Positions 23,790 to 34,862 of a stretch of 64,000 bases of DNA are shown here, piece after piece. Each line of letters opens with the position of its first letter. The stretch's first letter is position 1. Origin of the DNA: Phytophthora quininea (Eukaryota; Oomycota; Peronosporomycetes; Peronosporales; Peronosporaceae); the NCBI GenBank assembly GCA_011947345.1, contig JAAVTG010000637.1, forward strand, positions 186,001-250,000, read 5' to 3'. The translations under genes were made by a program, and so were the position numbers. Below the pieces are notes generated by a model. It worked only from the letters and a program-made list of their open reading frames with translations, was not told where the DNA came from and searched no databases.

Positions 23790-25992
23790 CTAGTGGAGTT
23801 CGAATAGTGGATATTGTGATTGGAAATTAAAATGTGTGGAGCTGCACTGACTAGCAGACCATTTCGATCTCCTTTTGGCACTGCCGAAGCAGACCAGCTC
23901 GCTCTTCAGCCGCTTGCGTGTGGCCACCTTCTGCTCCGAGTCTCCCATCAACCGTGCAAGCTTGTCATCGGTCACACTGTTCAATTCGCGAGCCATCCCA
24001 GCAGCAAATTGGCAGAGCACCAGATCGTTCAGCCGCATGGGGATCAAGTCCACGAACCGCGGCATGGCCACATCCAAATATGCTTGCAGTGCCATCTGCA
24101 TCTCGAGAGCTTCGCGGTCGTCCGTAGTCGGCGCAATGGATGCGATCGCTTTCATGACGTCTGCGAGTCGAGCTCTTCCGCACGAGTCCACAGGCACAGC
24201 GTCTTTCATTTGATCTTGCAGACCTCGCAGCCTCTTCTTGTCCATCTCGGAGAATAGTCGCTGGTCTTGAGTATAGGGACGGCTTTCTGCGGCGAGTAGT
24301 GTGTCCATTTCCTCCTTGGCAGCTTGCACCACGCAGTCAAGCACTTCAACCGAAGTATTCTTGATAAACTGCGCCACTCTCGACGTGGCGTGGAGTCCGG
24401 TGGTCACGAGGTCGGAGACCAACTTGGTTTGAATTCGATACCCGTCAAGAAGCTGCTGGGTTGGCCCTCCCCACTCGTCCACGCATTGGCGGTAGAGGTT
24501 GCAGAACACTTGATACGACGGGAAGATGGAGAGCTCGTCGCCACGGTTTTCGCGGATAAAGTGCTTCGTCGCCGCGAACTTGTCGAAGCGCCATGTATCT
24601 GCAGCCAACCAACCCGTAAACTCCGCACAACGGACTACCGTGCCGTTCACCTCGATCACTTTTGCGCTGCACCATTCGCCATCGATGTCGACCTGGACGT
24701 CGTCGCCGACTTCGACTTCCTTCTTCGGTTTGGTTCGTTTGATCCCAGTGATGTGGTTCTTCATCTCCTTGATCGCGATCTGGAAAGCGTTCTCCTTGGT
24801 GCGAAGAACAGCTCGGAGCCGAATATCTGCGTCAGCTTGTTGGTGGCCATCTTCTCCTTTGTGATCAGTGGTGGAGGGCAACTGGTCGTACTGTCCGTTC
24901 ATCGTGGCTTCCATTTGCCGCAAGTACTGGTTCACCCACTTGCCCAACTGCTGTCGCTGCGAACTCAAATCTTCCAACGGGATGCCGAGACTTCCCAACT
25001 CTTTGTGAGCTTTGGCCATCCGTGTATTAATCTCAGCGATCACCTTTGGCAACGCTCGACGAATGTTGTTTTGCAGGATCGTCACCAACCGCGTCGTCAA
25101 TCCTGGCACACCCCACAACTCGTCCCGCAACTCTCGCCAGTATCGATGTCCACGGAAGAACTTGGACTCGTACGCGAGCCCATTCTCAATCGTAATGCCA
25201 TCGTTGACCTCCAATTGACTACGGCACCGCACGGCGTGATACCCGAGGTGCATGAACTTCTTCTTGTTCAGTAGCAAGTCGTGCACGGCTTGCTCCGCAC
25301 CAGCATCGACCAGATCCACCTTCGTCACCACTGCAATCGTGCGAATTCCGTCCGGGTCTGCTTCTTGCGCGGCCTGGAGGATCTCGGTGTTGTGCATGTC
25401 AACGTTGGCGGGGACGACGGCGATAATCACCGTGCGCTCCTGCTTCATGTATCGATTCACCATTTGGCGCACTCGGAATGATTCGTTGGTCTTCGTGGTC
25501 GCCCACCGTGCGGACAAGTCCCGGCAGGTCAGTGAGTGTGAGGTTTGGTAACTCGGGTCCACTCATCTCAATGACGATCTGGTCGTCGCTGATGTACTGC
25601 CCTTCGTCCACCAGCTTCTGGGTGAGCTTGGTGATGGCGTCGGGGACGTCGTCCAGACAGTTCAAAGACTCTCGGTCCTCCTCCTTATCACCTTCATCAC
25701 CGTCAGGACGGAACCGAACGAGGCGAACATCACCTCGAAACGTGTCGGCACTCGACAGAATGAGCTGCGTTGGACATCTCGTGGTGAGTTGGTCGTTCGA
25801 CGGGAACGACACGCCCGAAAGCGCCGACAACAGCGAAGACTTGCCGGACGAGGTGTCCCCCATGACGGCGATCTGTGGCAGCTCGACATACTGGTCGAGT
25901 CCGATCTCCCTGAGTTTGTCGACAAGCTTTCGCTCTGCTTGGGCGTTGACGTTGGCGAACAACTGCTTGGAGAAATTCTTGACCTTGGTCAT
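23790..25992 (-). CDS. Dynamin-like large GTPase (full length, one frameshift)
   Basis: This is a membrane-remodelling GTPase of the dynamin superfamily, about 710-730 residues. The ATG at 25,992 starts a GTPase domain with P-loop GDTSSGKS (residues 45-52), switch I Thr near 71, DLPG (155-158) and TKVD (plus strand near 25,317-25,328). Stalk and GTPase effector domains follow; I see no PH or Pro-rich domain, so it resembles Mx/Vps1-type proteins. Between the stalk halves lies an unusual segment of about 40 residues (VGDDVQVDIDGEWCSAKVIEV), a Tudor/SH3-like pattern that I do not know from dynamins. The frame shifts by one base near 25,480-25,500 (HEDQ to NESFRV); everything else fits, so this may be a sequence error. 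It is the parent of the array fragments. Confidence 0.88.
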
Positions 25993-26035
25993 GTCGGAGG
26001 TGGAGTTGAAGGGGGCGGAGTGCTCGCTGTTAAGA

Positions 26036-26051
26036 GATTCGGAGAATGAGC
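26036..26051 (-). promoter_or_regulatory. Initiator-like element of dynamin gene
   Basis: The minus strand reads GCTCATTCTCCGAATC, 13 of 16 positions of the oomycete initiator, 44 nt before the ATG. A CTTCAACTCC stretch follows, close to the CTTCAACC flanking motif. Confidence 0.5.
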
Positions 26052-26209
26052 ACCAGAGGCGCGAACCGACAAGTGCCGTGAGGGCGAAATATTGAATGTG
26101 ATCATCTTGGTCAGCTACCGATCGAAACTCTCGGAAAATCTCTCGTCCTTGCCATCAGGTTAGACGGATGGAAATCTATTCGATGGACAAACATACTAAC
26201 CAGTTCTTA

Positions 26210-29200
26210 TCACAGAGAGCTCAAGAACAGCTCGACGTTTTTGATGACCTCGTGCTGCTTCATCTCCATGGCAAACCAGTTCATCAGCTCCTGCTCCATG
26301 ATAACAGTCTCATTGCGAGGGAAGTAGCTTTCGTCCAGTGCTCGTTTCGGCTTGGCGGCAGATCTCTTCCCTAGATTCAACTTCTCTTTCATCTGTTCCA
26401 GCAAAGTTTTGCACTGCTGAGCGAGGGGGATCTCCTTCTCAGGCATGTGGAAGTAGAAGGTGACGAAGAGTAGGAAGCCATATCGACTGTCATACTCGAC
26501 TTCTACCTCGACTGGGACGCCAGGCTCGAGAACGCCGCCACTCGCTTCTCCAGTGTTTAGTGGCGACACGGCATTTGCCGTCGGGTTGGCCGCTGCGTTG
26601 GTTTTGGTCTGCTGGAGCCGCGCCTGCCATTCTTCCCACGCGTTGATGAAGAAGTATTTGATTTTGAGCTTCCACGTGAGGCCAGTCTTTAAGTAGGCGA
26701 CGCCTCTGCGTGGGTGGGCTCGCTCATCGTTGCAAGGCTGGAGACCAATGTCTTTCCACACTACTCGACGTACCTCGGATGCAAGTTGAGACACACTCTC
26801 TTGTTTGTCGAGGATTCGAGTGCCCAGGAAGGTCTCGAAGGCGTCAATGTTGATGGATTTGTTGACCTTGATCCGAAGTGTTCGCCTTCCGTACTCACTC
26901 TCGTGACTCTTCTTCTTCTTGTACCGGATCAACATGTAGACGCAGCCGATCATCCACAGCATATTGAGCACGAAAAAGAGCAGTGGCACTTCGATGATGG
27001 TCTTGGAGAAGGCCTTGTCGACCCACTCGGGCATGCTCACATTAAGACTTCCACCAGGAATGCGATCCAGAAGCGTGAAGGCGAAGCTACCAGCGAGTAG
27101 TAACTGCACCACCTCCAACGACGAGCCAGTCTGCTCCACACACAGTGATGAGTCTGCCAGCACTTTGGTATTCCCTTCCACCGTCTTGAAAATGTCCTCT
27201 AGCTCAGACGTGTTCAACACTTCGGCCATCTGCCGCAAGTTGACGATCTCGTATTTGGCACCGAGCACCAGTTTCTCCAAGTCGCGTACACGAAGGAGGA
27301 TGTCATGGTGCTGCTTCTTCAGGTCCAGGTAGCTGAAGATCGACTCCTCTTCTTCGCTCGCATTTGGAGATTTCTGCGGGATTTTGACAAACTCCAGCGA
27401 CTCTAGCAAATAGCCTAGTGTGTCGGTAAACTGTGAATACAACAACAACAAAAAACACAACGATCAGCACCTACACCTCTTTCATAGACAAACAACAACA
27501 TCTTACCAAGATGAGGTCGTTGGTTGCCTGGTTCAGCTTGGCTCGGATGGTGACGAGGTGATCGGGGTCTTCTTTGGCTCGGAAAATCAATTCGCGAATG
27601 TGCTTCAAAAGCTCTTCCAGCACGAAAATGCGCGTGAAGAAACTCCGCAGGAACATCTCGCGACACAGCAGCGAGAAGTATGAAATGAAGATCTTTTCGA
27701 AGCGCTTACACGCCGACCCCGCAATGAGCATGCCATCTCTTCCGACGATCAGAACACTGTCTTCTCCGATGTCGTAGGCGCAGTGGATGTCGCCTAGAAC
27801 CTGCTTGAGTTCGTTCTCGTAGTCGCCTCTATCCATGTACTCGAGTCCGGGCATGAACGGGTCGATTTGGTCCGCCATGATCATGTTGAACTTGCCGCGG
27901 TTAGCAATATCCCCGAGGAACACCATATCGAGCAAGCTCGTCTGGTACGACGACAGCAGATCGTCCATGACTTCGGACGAGTCTTGGTGGATATCAACCA
28001 GCAGTCTCGAGAGCAAGTCGACCGAGATCCGATCCGAGCGCTTGTCCAAGATCGCGTCCACCCTGATGCCGTAGAAAATGGTGCCGTCCACGTTGAGATG
28101 GATGCCAAAGTTCTCGACCTGCACGATTCCGTCGTCTTCAGGGAAGTTAATTTCCGCCTCAAAGTTGATGTAGCGCACGGGGTCGTAGTCCAGGATGCGG
28201 ACCTCGGTGAGTCCCGGGGCACTTCGAACTGCGTGTCCGTGGGTCGATCGTCGATGAGCGACGTGAAAAGTCCTCCCTGACAGCGATCCATTGACCCAAG
28301 CCGCTCGTTTAGCGCCACGATTTGGTTCGAGCCGAATGGGATCCATTCACCCACAAGGCACACGGGGTTCGCGAGCACAATCGCCTCTGACAGCGTGTCT
28401 CGGATATTGGACTGCCCACTGGCAGCTTCTAGTGCGCGGTGTGCATTTGAAGACAATTGCTGGTACGCTTCGAGGCTGCGAACACATTGCGGCACAAACG
28501 GACTGGAGACGTACGACACATCTTCGGTCTCGGTCACTCCAGAGTAGCGGAAGTACCCGATTGACTCGAGGATGAAGCGGCCTTCCTCGTTAAACTCAGG
28601 CTCTTCTTCCTCGGCTTCTTGGGTGTCGACGCCTGCAGTTAGATTTTTATCGCTGCCGGTGTTGAAAGACCAAGCGGGCCCTGAAGTATCGGGCACATCC
28701 GCGGCATCCGGTGGATCTCTGATCGGAATGTAGCGGATCTTGAGCAGTTCCCGGCGATACGGCTTCGGGGCGAAGATAAAGGCGTCGACATTCGCCTTGA
28801 GCTCCTTGCTAGCCTGCGACAGAAGCTGCAGGCCCCGCAGAGAAACTTGGAACGCCGTCACTGAATGGTAGTCTTTGGTGGAGAGCTTCAGTCCGTTGAT
28901 AAGATTCGCTTCGCGCAGATCGTCCACCGCAGACTTGCCGTCTTGTGTCGTGTTCATCCAGATCCGCTTGGGTCTTCCTTCCTGGGCGATGACCATAGCC
29001 GCCGGCGCGTAGTCAAAGTTGAGAGCCCCCGCGGCGATGCCTTCGTACATGAGCACAAGCAGCGGGGTTTGGCGGATCCACGACTCCTTCTCGTCTTTGG
29101 TACGGGCGCACACAGCGTACCTTGATAGCATGTAAAGCAGCATGACATGATCTGTGGGCCACGTCTCCTCACGGTGCGTCCCGTGTCATCTCCTTCCTTG

Positions 29201-29795
29201 GACATCTCTGGCAGTGTGAAGGTCAACTCACTCGTCTCGTCCTCGTCTTCCGTCTGCAGCGAATCGACTTCCGTTTCGGGCAGTCCTCCCGACCCTGCTC
29301 GATCGATCTGCTTCGACGGGTGTTTCGACATCATCTTGGATTGGCTTGAGTTTCTCGCCATCGTCTGCCGGCGGTACGGCTGCGTGGGCGTCTGTGCCTC
29401 GCTGTTGGTTTCAATGGGTTTCAGCGCTTTGCCACCGTCAGAATCTCGTCTGGGGGACTTGACTCGAGGGCTGCGAGTGGAGCTGGCCCGTCGAGAGGAC
29501 GTGCGAGAGATCTCAGCTGGGGATTGAGAAGACGATTCGGCCTCGTTCATGGTGTTGACGCCCCCGCTAGGGGCGCTGCTCTCTGTGGGCGAGGTCTGTC
29601 CTGGCAATGACGAGGCGGACGGCACAGGAGCAGGTGGCCGAGCGTCCATGCGCGGGGACTGGGGCGGTCTTGGGATGAGGCGGTAGGCTTTGGTGCTGGC
29701 GGAGCTGTTGCTACTGGGGTGTGTGGAGGCGCGCCTGTGACGGTGCTGTCTTCGTGGACGATCTGGCCGGGCAAAGGGTGGTCTCTAGTTGCCAT
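26210..29795 (-). CDS. Large membrane protein of unknown function (frameshifts)
   Basis: I do not recognise the family. The ATG at 29,795 opens a Pro/Ser/Arg-rich, probably disordered N-terminus of about 200 residues. A long folded region follows (LLYMLSRYAVCARTKDEKES onward), then a helical region, a coiled-coil-like segment (YLDLKKQHHDILLRVRDLEK), and two hydrophobic helices near 27,000-27,110 (LEVVQLLLAGSFAFTLL and IIEVPLLFFVLNMLWMIGCVYML) followed by KKKK. A soluble C-terminus of about 200 residues ends at FLSSL. The total is about 1,160 residues. Single-base breaks lie near 29,680, 29,150 and 28,218, the last two in C-runs. The helix pair after a coiled coil loosely recalls CorA-like topology, but there is no GMN motif. 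Its stop is 218 bp upstream of the dynamin ATG on the same strand. Confidence 0.7.
27431..27506 (-). other. 76-bp spliceosomal intron
   Basis: On the minus strand GTAAGATG follows ...GACCTCATCTTG, and TTCACAG precedes TTTACCGACACA. Removing it joins NDLIL to FTDTLGYLL in frame. Its length is typical of oomycete introns. Confidence 0.85.
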
Positions 29796-30888
29796 CCATT
29801 AGCGGCGGCAAGCGAAGAAGGCGGCAAATTCAGAAGTGCGCCCCAGGGGTCGTACGTTTCGTAGCCGTTGCAGTCGGTTCGCCTCGTTCTAGAGTCTCTG
29901 GTGTTGTTGGGTGGCTAAACCTTTGAGGAGAAATGTCCGCACACCCCAGCGGCTCGGGAGGCGCTGCTACCCATTCGACCGTTCTTCGTGTTGCCGTGCA
30001 GTAGTGTTTGTTGGCTAGATGAAGTCTTACACGGTTTGCTTACCGCCATTTCTTGTTGGACGCCTTCGTGTGCTCTGTTCTGGTGGCCTTCTCACTGGTT
30101 TCGATGCAATTCACTTTCGTGGTCGTCTCAAGAGGCTGATCATCCGAGATACGCTCTGCAACTTCAACTTGGAGCATACAAAACGTAGTATCAAACGGCG
30201 TAAGTACGAAAACACGACGTTGTCGAGCATCTTGTTGCCGACGCCTGGCTAGTTCTCAAGCCTTGCTCTGCGTCGTCACACTCGCTTATCGCCACGCACA
30301 CGTTTCCCCACATGGACCACAAGGTGTGACCCCAGCAACACTCTAACAAGGCTCCGTCTCGCCAAGCTCGCGTCAAACCGCTGTCTTATGACGCCCAGAG
30401 CAGCGGCAGACCGCTCCTGCTCTCGGACCAAAGGCAACTTGCTCCCTTACCCAAAGCTCACACGCACATCTTAGTCCGTCGTCGTGTGGAGCTGCGTGGA
30501 TAGACCGCAAAGATATCGCTCCCTACACAACACACGGACTCGTCAGCTGGCTCGGATCCGCTGTATACGGACACGCTTCGAGCTGCAGTCTGCAGCCTGC
30601 ACGTTGGCCGGTCACACCTGTTGCGCGGTCAGCCTGCTGCGGCTTCATCTTGTCAAGACTGTGTGGATGTGCGGTCGCCGACGGAGCATCTGGCGTGTCA
30701 TGCGCCTCCACCGGCGTAGCAGACCAGCAATTGGCATGACCCGGATGCCTTGGGTGTTGACCAGCGAGGTGCTTGATCGGCGATCGACCCGCTGTTCGTC
30801 CGCTTCAGAGCAGCGCCGGGCACGACCCGCCCTCGCTGCTGAGACCGCCCTGCGCTAGCGAACCCTCCAGCGAGCCACGATCCCTGGA

Positions 30889-30904
30889 GTTCATTCTCAA
30901 ATAC
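30889..30904 (+). promoter_or_regulatory. Initiator-like element of VGVPG gene A
   Basis: GTTCATTCTCAAATAC shares the core TCATTCTCAAA with the effector initiators and ends 75 nt before the ATG at 30,980. The same site recurs at 32,639-32,654 and, inverted, at about 38,489-38,504. Confidence 0.45.
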
Positions 30905-30979
30905 CCCGGCTCGAGCTACGATCGACCCAAGCAAACCAGCAAGCCCAGTACAAGCACGCCCACCCTGCAGCCCACCACG

Positions 30980-31642
30980 ATGTTCACTAGCAGCAAGCTC
31001 TCCATTCTGGTCGTCGCCGCCCTGGCGCTCTCCAACGGCGCGCTCGCAGAGAAACAAGTCGCCGAGACGTTCGGGCTGCTCGGCGTGCCGGGCGTCGGCG
31101 TTGGGGTCCCCGGCGTGGCTAGCGTCGGTGTCGGTGTGCCGGGCGTTGCGAGCGTCGGTGTCGGCGTTCCTGGCGTGGCAAACGTCGGTGTTGGTGTCGA
31201 CGGTGTCGGTGTCGGCGTCGGCGTTCCCGGCATCGCTAGCGTGGGGGTTGGTGCACCGGGAGCGGCCTCGGTCGGTGTGAACGGGTACAACGGGTACAAC
31301 GGGTACAACGGCGTCGGTGTCAATGACGGTGTGAATGCCGGCGCCAGCGCAGACGCAGACGCCACTGCCAACACGAACGCCGGTGTCGCTGCTCAGCCGG
31401 GTGCGGCCACTACCACGACGACGACGACGACGACGACGAAAGGTAACGGCGTGTCGGCGACAGCAACCAAGAGCAGCGGTGGTGCTACCGCTTCCGCTTC
31501 CACCAGCGCGAACCCCAACACCGCCAACGCCAACGCCAACGCCAACGCCAACACCTCGGGAGGCACCAAGACCGGCACGTCGACCGCTGGTACTACCGAC
31601 GCTGCCTCGCAGAAGACGTACCGCCGTCTACGCTCGGAGTGA
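30980..31642 (+). CDS. Secreted elastin-like VGVPG-repeat protein A
   Basis: This is a 220-residue protein with a signal peptide (MFTSSKLSILVVAALALSNG, cleavage after ALA near 23). The mature part is entirely low-complexity: repeated GVGVPGVASV blocks (about residues 38-90), NGYNGYNGYNG, an Ala/Asp/Asn stretch, ten Thr encoded by an ACG run, a Ser/Ala/Thr region and ANANANAN, ending RRLRSE. The VPGVG-like blocks resemble elastin, suggesting a flexible wall or extracellular-matrix protein, and the Thr/Ser tract could be O-glycosylated. No catalytic residues are present. The ATG was chosen because only it gives a signal peptide; an upstream in-frame extension lacks one. I do not recognise the family. 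Confidence 0.8.
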   Translation: MFTSSKLSILVVAALALSNGALAEKQVAETFGLLGVPGVGVGVPGVASVGVGVPGVASVGVGVPGVANVGVGVDGVGVGVGVPGIASVGVGAPGAASVGVNGYNGYNGYNGVGVNDGVNAGASADADATANTNAGVAAQPGAATTTTTTTTTTKGNGVSATATKSSGGATASASTSANPNTANANANANANTSGGTKTGTSTAGTTDAASQKTYRRLRSE

Positions 31643-31670
31643 GCGTAAAACCCTTGACGCTTGACGGACT

Positions 31671-33420
31671 TTGAGGGAGAAATGTCCGCACACCCCAGCG
31701 GCTCGGGAGGCGCTGCTACCCATTCGACCGTTCTTCGTGTTGCCGTGCAGTAGTGTTTGTTGGCTAGATGAAGTCTTACACGGTTTGCTTACCGCCATTT
31801 CTTGTTGGACGCCTTCGTGTGCTCTGTTCTGGTGGCCTTCTCACTGGTTTCGATGCAATTCACTTTCGTGGTCGTCTCAAGAGGCTGATCATCCGAGATA
31901 CGCTCTGCAACTTCAACTTGGAGCATACAAAACGTAGTATTAAACGGCGTAAGTACGAAAAACACGACGTTGTCGAGCATCTTGTTGCCGACGCCTGGCT
32001 AGTTCTCAAGCCTTGCTCTGCGTCGTCACACTCGCTTATCGCCACGCACACGTTTCCCCACATGGACCACAAGGTGTGACCCCAGCAACACTCTAACAAG
32101 GCTCCGTCTCGCCAAGCTCGCGTCAAACCGCTGTCTTATGACGCCCAGAGCAGCGGCAGACCGCTCCTGCTCTCGGACCAAAGGCAACTTGCTCCCTTAC
32201 CCAAAGCTCACACGCACATCTTAGTCCGTCGTCGTGTGGAGCTGCGTGGATAGACCGCAAAGATATCGCTCCCTACACAACACACGGACTCGTCAGCTGG
32301 CTCGGATCCGCTGTATACGGACACGCTTCGAGCTGCAGTCTGCAGCCTGCACGTTGGCCGGTCACACCTGTTGCGCGGTCAGCCTGCTGCGGCTTCATCT
32401 TGTCAAGACTGTGTGGATGTGCGGTCGCCGACGGAGCATCTGGCGTGTCATGCGCCTCCACCGGCGTAGCAGACCAGCAATTGGCATGACCCGGATGCCT
32501 TGGGTGTTGACCAGCGAGGTGCTTGATCGGCGATCGACCCGCTGTTCGTCCGCTTCAGAGCAGCGCCGGGCACGACCCGCCCTCGCTGCTGAGACCGCCC
32601 TGCGCTAGCGAACCCTCCAGCGAGCCACGATCCCTGGAGTTCATTCTCAAATACCCCGGCTCGAGCTACGATCGACCCAAGCAAACCAGCAAGCCCAGTA
32701 CAAGCACGCCCACCCTGCAGCCCACCACGATGTTCACTAGCAGCAAGCTCTCCATTCTGGTCGTCGCCGCCCTGGCGCTCTCCAACGGCGCGCTCGCAGA
32801 GAAACAAGTCGCCGAGACGTTCGGGCTGCTCGGCGTGCCGGGCGTCGGCGTTGGGGTCCCCGGCGTGGCTAGCGTCGGTGTCGGTGTGCCGGGCGTTGCG
32901 AGCGTCGGTGTCGGCGTTCCTGGCGTGGCAAACGTCGGTGTTGGTGTCGACGGTGTCGGTGTCGGCGTCGGCGTTCCCGGCATCGCTAGCGTGGGGGTTG
33001 GTGCACCGGGAGCGGCCTCGGTCGGTGTGAACGGGTACAACGGGTACAACGGGTACAACGGCGTCGGTGTCAATGACGGTGTGAATGCCGGCGCCAGCGC
33101 AGACGCAGACGCCACTGCCAACACGAACGCCGGTGTCGCTGCTCAGCCGGGTGCGGCCACTACCACGACGACGACGACGACGACGACGAAAGGTAACGGC
33201 GTGTCGGCGACAGCAACCAAGAGCAGCGGTGGTGCTACCGCTTCCGCTTCCACCAGCGCGAACCCCAACACCGCCAACGCCAACGCCAACGCCAACGCCA
33301 ACACCTCGGGAGGCACCAAGACCGGCACGTCGACCGCTGGTACTACCGACGCTGCCTCGCAGAAGACGTACCGCCGTCTACGCTCGGAGTGAGCGTAAAA
33401 CCCTTGACGCTTGACGGACT
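31671..33420 (+). repeat. 1.75-kb repeat unit B
   Basis: It is a near-exact copy of unit A; one A-run differs at 31,960. Confidence 0.95.
32730..33392 (+). CDS. Secreted elastin-like VGVPG-repeat protein B
   Basis: Its protein is identical to copy A over all 220 residues. Confidence 0.8.
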   Translation: MFTSSKLSILVVAALALSNGALAEKQVAETFGLLGVPGVGVGVPGVASVGVGVPGVASVGVGVPGVANVGVGVDGVGVGVGVPGIASVGVGAPGAASVGVNGYNGYNGYNGVGVNDGVNAGASADADATANTNAGVAAQPGAATTTTTTTTTTKGNGVSATATKSSGGATASASTSANPNTANANANANANTSGGTKTGTSTAGTTDAASQKTYRRLRSE

Positions 33421-33625
33421 TTGAGGGAGAAATGTCCGCACACCCCAGCGGCTCGGGAGGCGCTGCTACCCATTCGACCGTTCTTCGTGTTGCCGTGCAG
33501 TAGTGTTTGTTGGCTAGATGAAGTCTTACACGGTTTGCTTACCGCCATTTCTTGTTGGACGCCTTCGTGTGCTCTGTTCTGGTGGCCTTCTCACTGGTTT
33601 CGATGCAATTCACTTTCGTGGTCGT
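33421..33625 (+). repeat. Head of a third 1.75-kb unit, upstream of the FKBP gene
   Basis: The first 200 bp of the unit recur, then change at 'gtggtcgt' to the sequence leading into the FKBP gene. The FKBP upstream region is therefore partly shared with the repeat, and the same head is found at 39,060-39,270. Confidence 0.9.
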
Positions 33626-33758
33626 GTCAATGCTTGTATCATTCTGTTTGGTAGTTTTCTTGCTCGTACATGTCGCATGTTTGTTTATGCCCCCTTTGTT
33701 GTTATTATGCTTTATTCGAATTTGGCTTCTTCTCGCTATAGTCACATTCGCTCCAAAC

Positions 33759-34808
33759 ATGGTGACGATCAGCGAGGCCGAGCGCGAGGGCTTCGTGGAC
33801 GTGCTGGGCAGCGGCGGCATCTTCCGCAAGATGCTGGAGACCAATCCGGACGGCATCCAGGCAGAGTTCGGAGAGGAGGTGGGCGTCAAATACTCGACGT
33901 GGGTCCTGAGCTCCGGCAAGAAAGTGGCGACGGACGAGACCCGCAAGTTCCGCATCGGGGACGGCGAGGTGATGCCCGCGCTGGAGCTGGTGGCCAAGAT
34001 GATGCACGTGGGAGAGGTCTGTGAAGTACGCTGCGACGCGCGTTTCGCCTACGGGGACGTGGGTCTGGAGCCGCTCGTAGCCCCCGGCGCCGAGATGAAG
34101 CTGCAGGTGGAGCTGTGCAAAGTGGGCAAGAAGATCACGGCCGAGATGACGTCGCAGGAGCTGATTGTAGAGGCCACCCACAAGAAAGAGAGTGGCAATA
34201 GATACTTCCAGGAGAAAAATTACGAGCAGGCCGCCAAGCTCTACAAGCGCGCACTTAAACTGCTGGAGACGTGGGAGCACACGGACGAGGACGCCGAGCA
34301 GTGCAAGCAGCTGCTGCTGGCGCTCGGCAACAACGTGGCCAACGTGCAGCACAAGCTCAAGCAGTACAAAGAGGCCAGACAGTCGAGTCTCGAGGTGCTG
34401 CAGATCGACAACAAGAACGTCAAGGCCATGTATCGGCTGGGCCAGATTGCGCTGGACCAGAACGAGTTCGCAGAGGCCGACATGGCGCTCCGGAAGGCGC
34501 TGGAGATCGACCCGAAGAATGCCAAGGTGCGGCAGCTGCTGGTGGCGCTCAAGAAGAAGAAACGCGAGCTGAAGGCCAAAGAGCGCAAACTGTACGCCAA
34601 GCTGGGAGGCAGCAAGGCGGAGGAGGGCGAAAGCAAGGGCAAGATTGCTGCCATGGTGGCGCAACTTCGACAGCACCCTTCCATGATTGCTACGGTCGTG
34701 ACGCTGATCATTGCCATCCTCATGTACGTGTACATTGGGAAACCGCACTACGAAGTGCCCCAAGTGATTGAAACTAGCGAGACGATCGAGCCGAACGAAG
34801 CGAACTAG
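33759..34808 (+). CDS. FKBP-type immunophilin with TPRs and C-terminal membrane anchor (FKBP8-like)
   Basis: The product has 349 residues. Residues 1 to about 130 form an FKBP domain (VKYSTWVLSSGKKVATD, GDGEVMPALELVAKMMHVGE, RFAYGD). Several residues that line the active peptidyl-prolyl isomerase pocket seem replaced, so activity is doubtful, as in vertebrate FKBP8. Three TPR helix pairs follow (about 135-255; KKESGNRYFQEKNYEQAAKLYKRAL, AMYRLGQIALDQNEFAEADMALRKALEIDP), a usual Hsp90-binding module, then a Lys-rich stretch. A single hydrophobic helix (MIATVVTLIIAILMYVYIG) near the end suggests a tail-anchored protein of ER or mitochondria. The ATG is chosen because homology starts right after it. 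It converges with ADH1, with 54 bp between the stops. Confidence 0.9.
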   Translation: MVTISEAEREGFVDVLGSGGIFRKMLETNPDGIQAEFGEEVGVKYSTWVLSSGKKVATDETRKFRIGDGEVMPALELVAKMMHVGEVCEVRCDARFAYGDVGLEPLVAPGAEMKLQVELCKVGKKITAEMTSQELIVEATHKKESGNRYFQEKNYEQAAKLYKRALKLLETWEHTDEDAEQCKQLLLALGNNVANVQHKLKQYKEARQSSLEVLQIDNKNVKAMYRLGQIALDQNEFAEADMALRKALEIDPKNAKVRQLLVALKKKKRELKAKERKLYAKLGGSKAEEGESKGKIAAMVAQLRQHPSMIATVVTLIIAILMYVYIGKPHYEVPQVIETSETIEPNEAN

Positions 34809-34862
34809 AAAGCAGACATTGACAGCAAAGAAACTAGTCTAGCTATGACAGCTGCTACACAC

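Larger units (their letters stand above)
1..24697. repeat. Tandem array of ~3.7-kb units carrying RXLR effector copies
   Basis: Junctions between units (dynamin sequence running into NYN-gene sequence) fall near 1998, 5712, 9429, 13147, 17160 and 20850, giving units of 3714, 3717, 3718, 4013 and 3690 bp, plus a partial unit on the left and a last unit that runs into the dynamin gene with its GTPase half. Units left of about 18.4 kb are nearly identical and differ mostly by homopolymer or dinucleotide length. The 17.2-22.2 kb units carry many substitutions and small deletions. The structure is what repeated unequal exchange would give after one illegitimate join between the dynamin and NYN genes. 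Copy-number arrays of RXLR genes are known at P. sojae avirulence loci such as Avr1a and Avr3a; I cannot match this locus to a named one. Confidence 0.95.
29922..31670 (+). repeat. 1.75-kb repeat unit A
   Basis: It runs from 'tttgaggagaaatgtccgcac' to the same phrase in the next unit. It contains about 1 kb of non-coding sequence followed by the VGVPG-protein gene. Units A and B are almost identical with a period of 1750 bp. Confidence 0.95.

Noticed and set aside
1..24697. CRISPR-like array
   Set aside because: The repeats are kilobases long and gene-bearing, and the genome is eukaryotic.
24324..25274. 316-codon plus-strand frame over the dynamin gene
   Set aside because: It is antisense to the conserved stalk and GTPase region and has no motif of its own.
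33705..34763. 352-codon frame antisense to the FKBP gene
   Set aside because: Same cause; the sense frame encodes FKBP, TPR and a membrane anchor.
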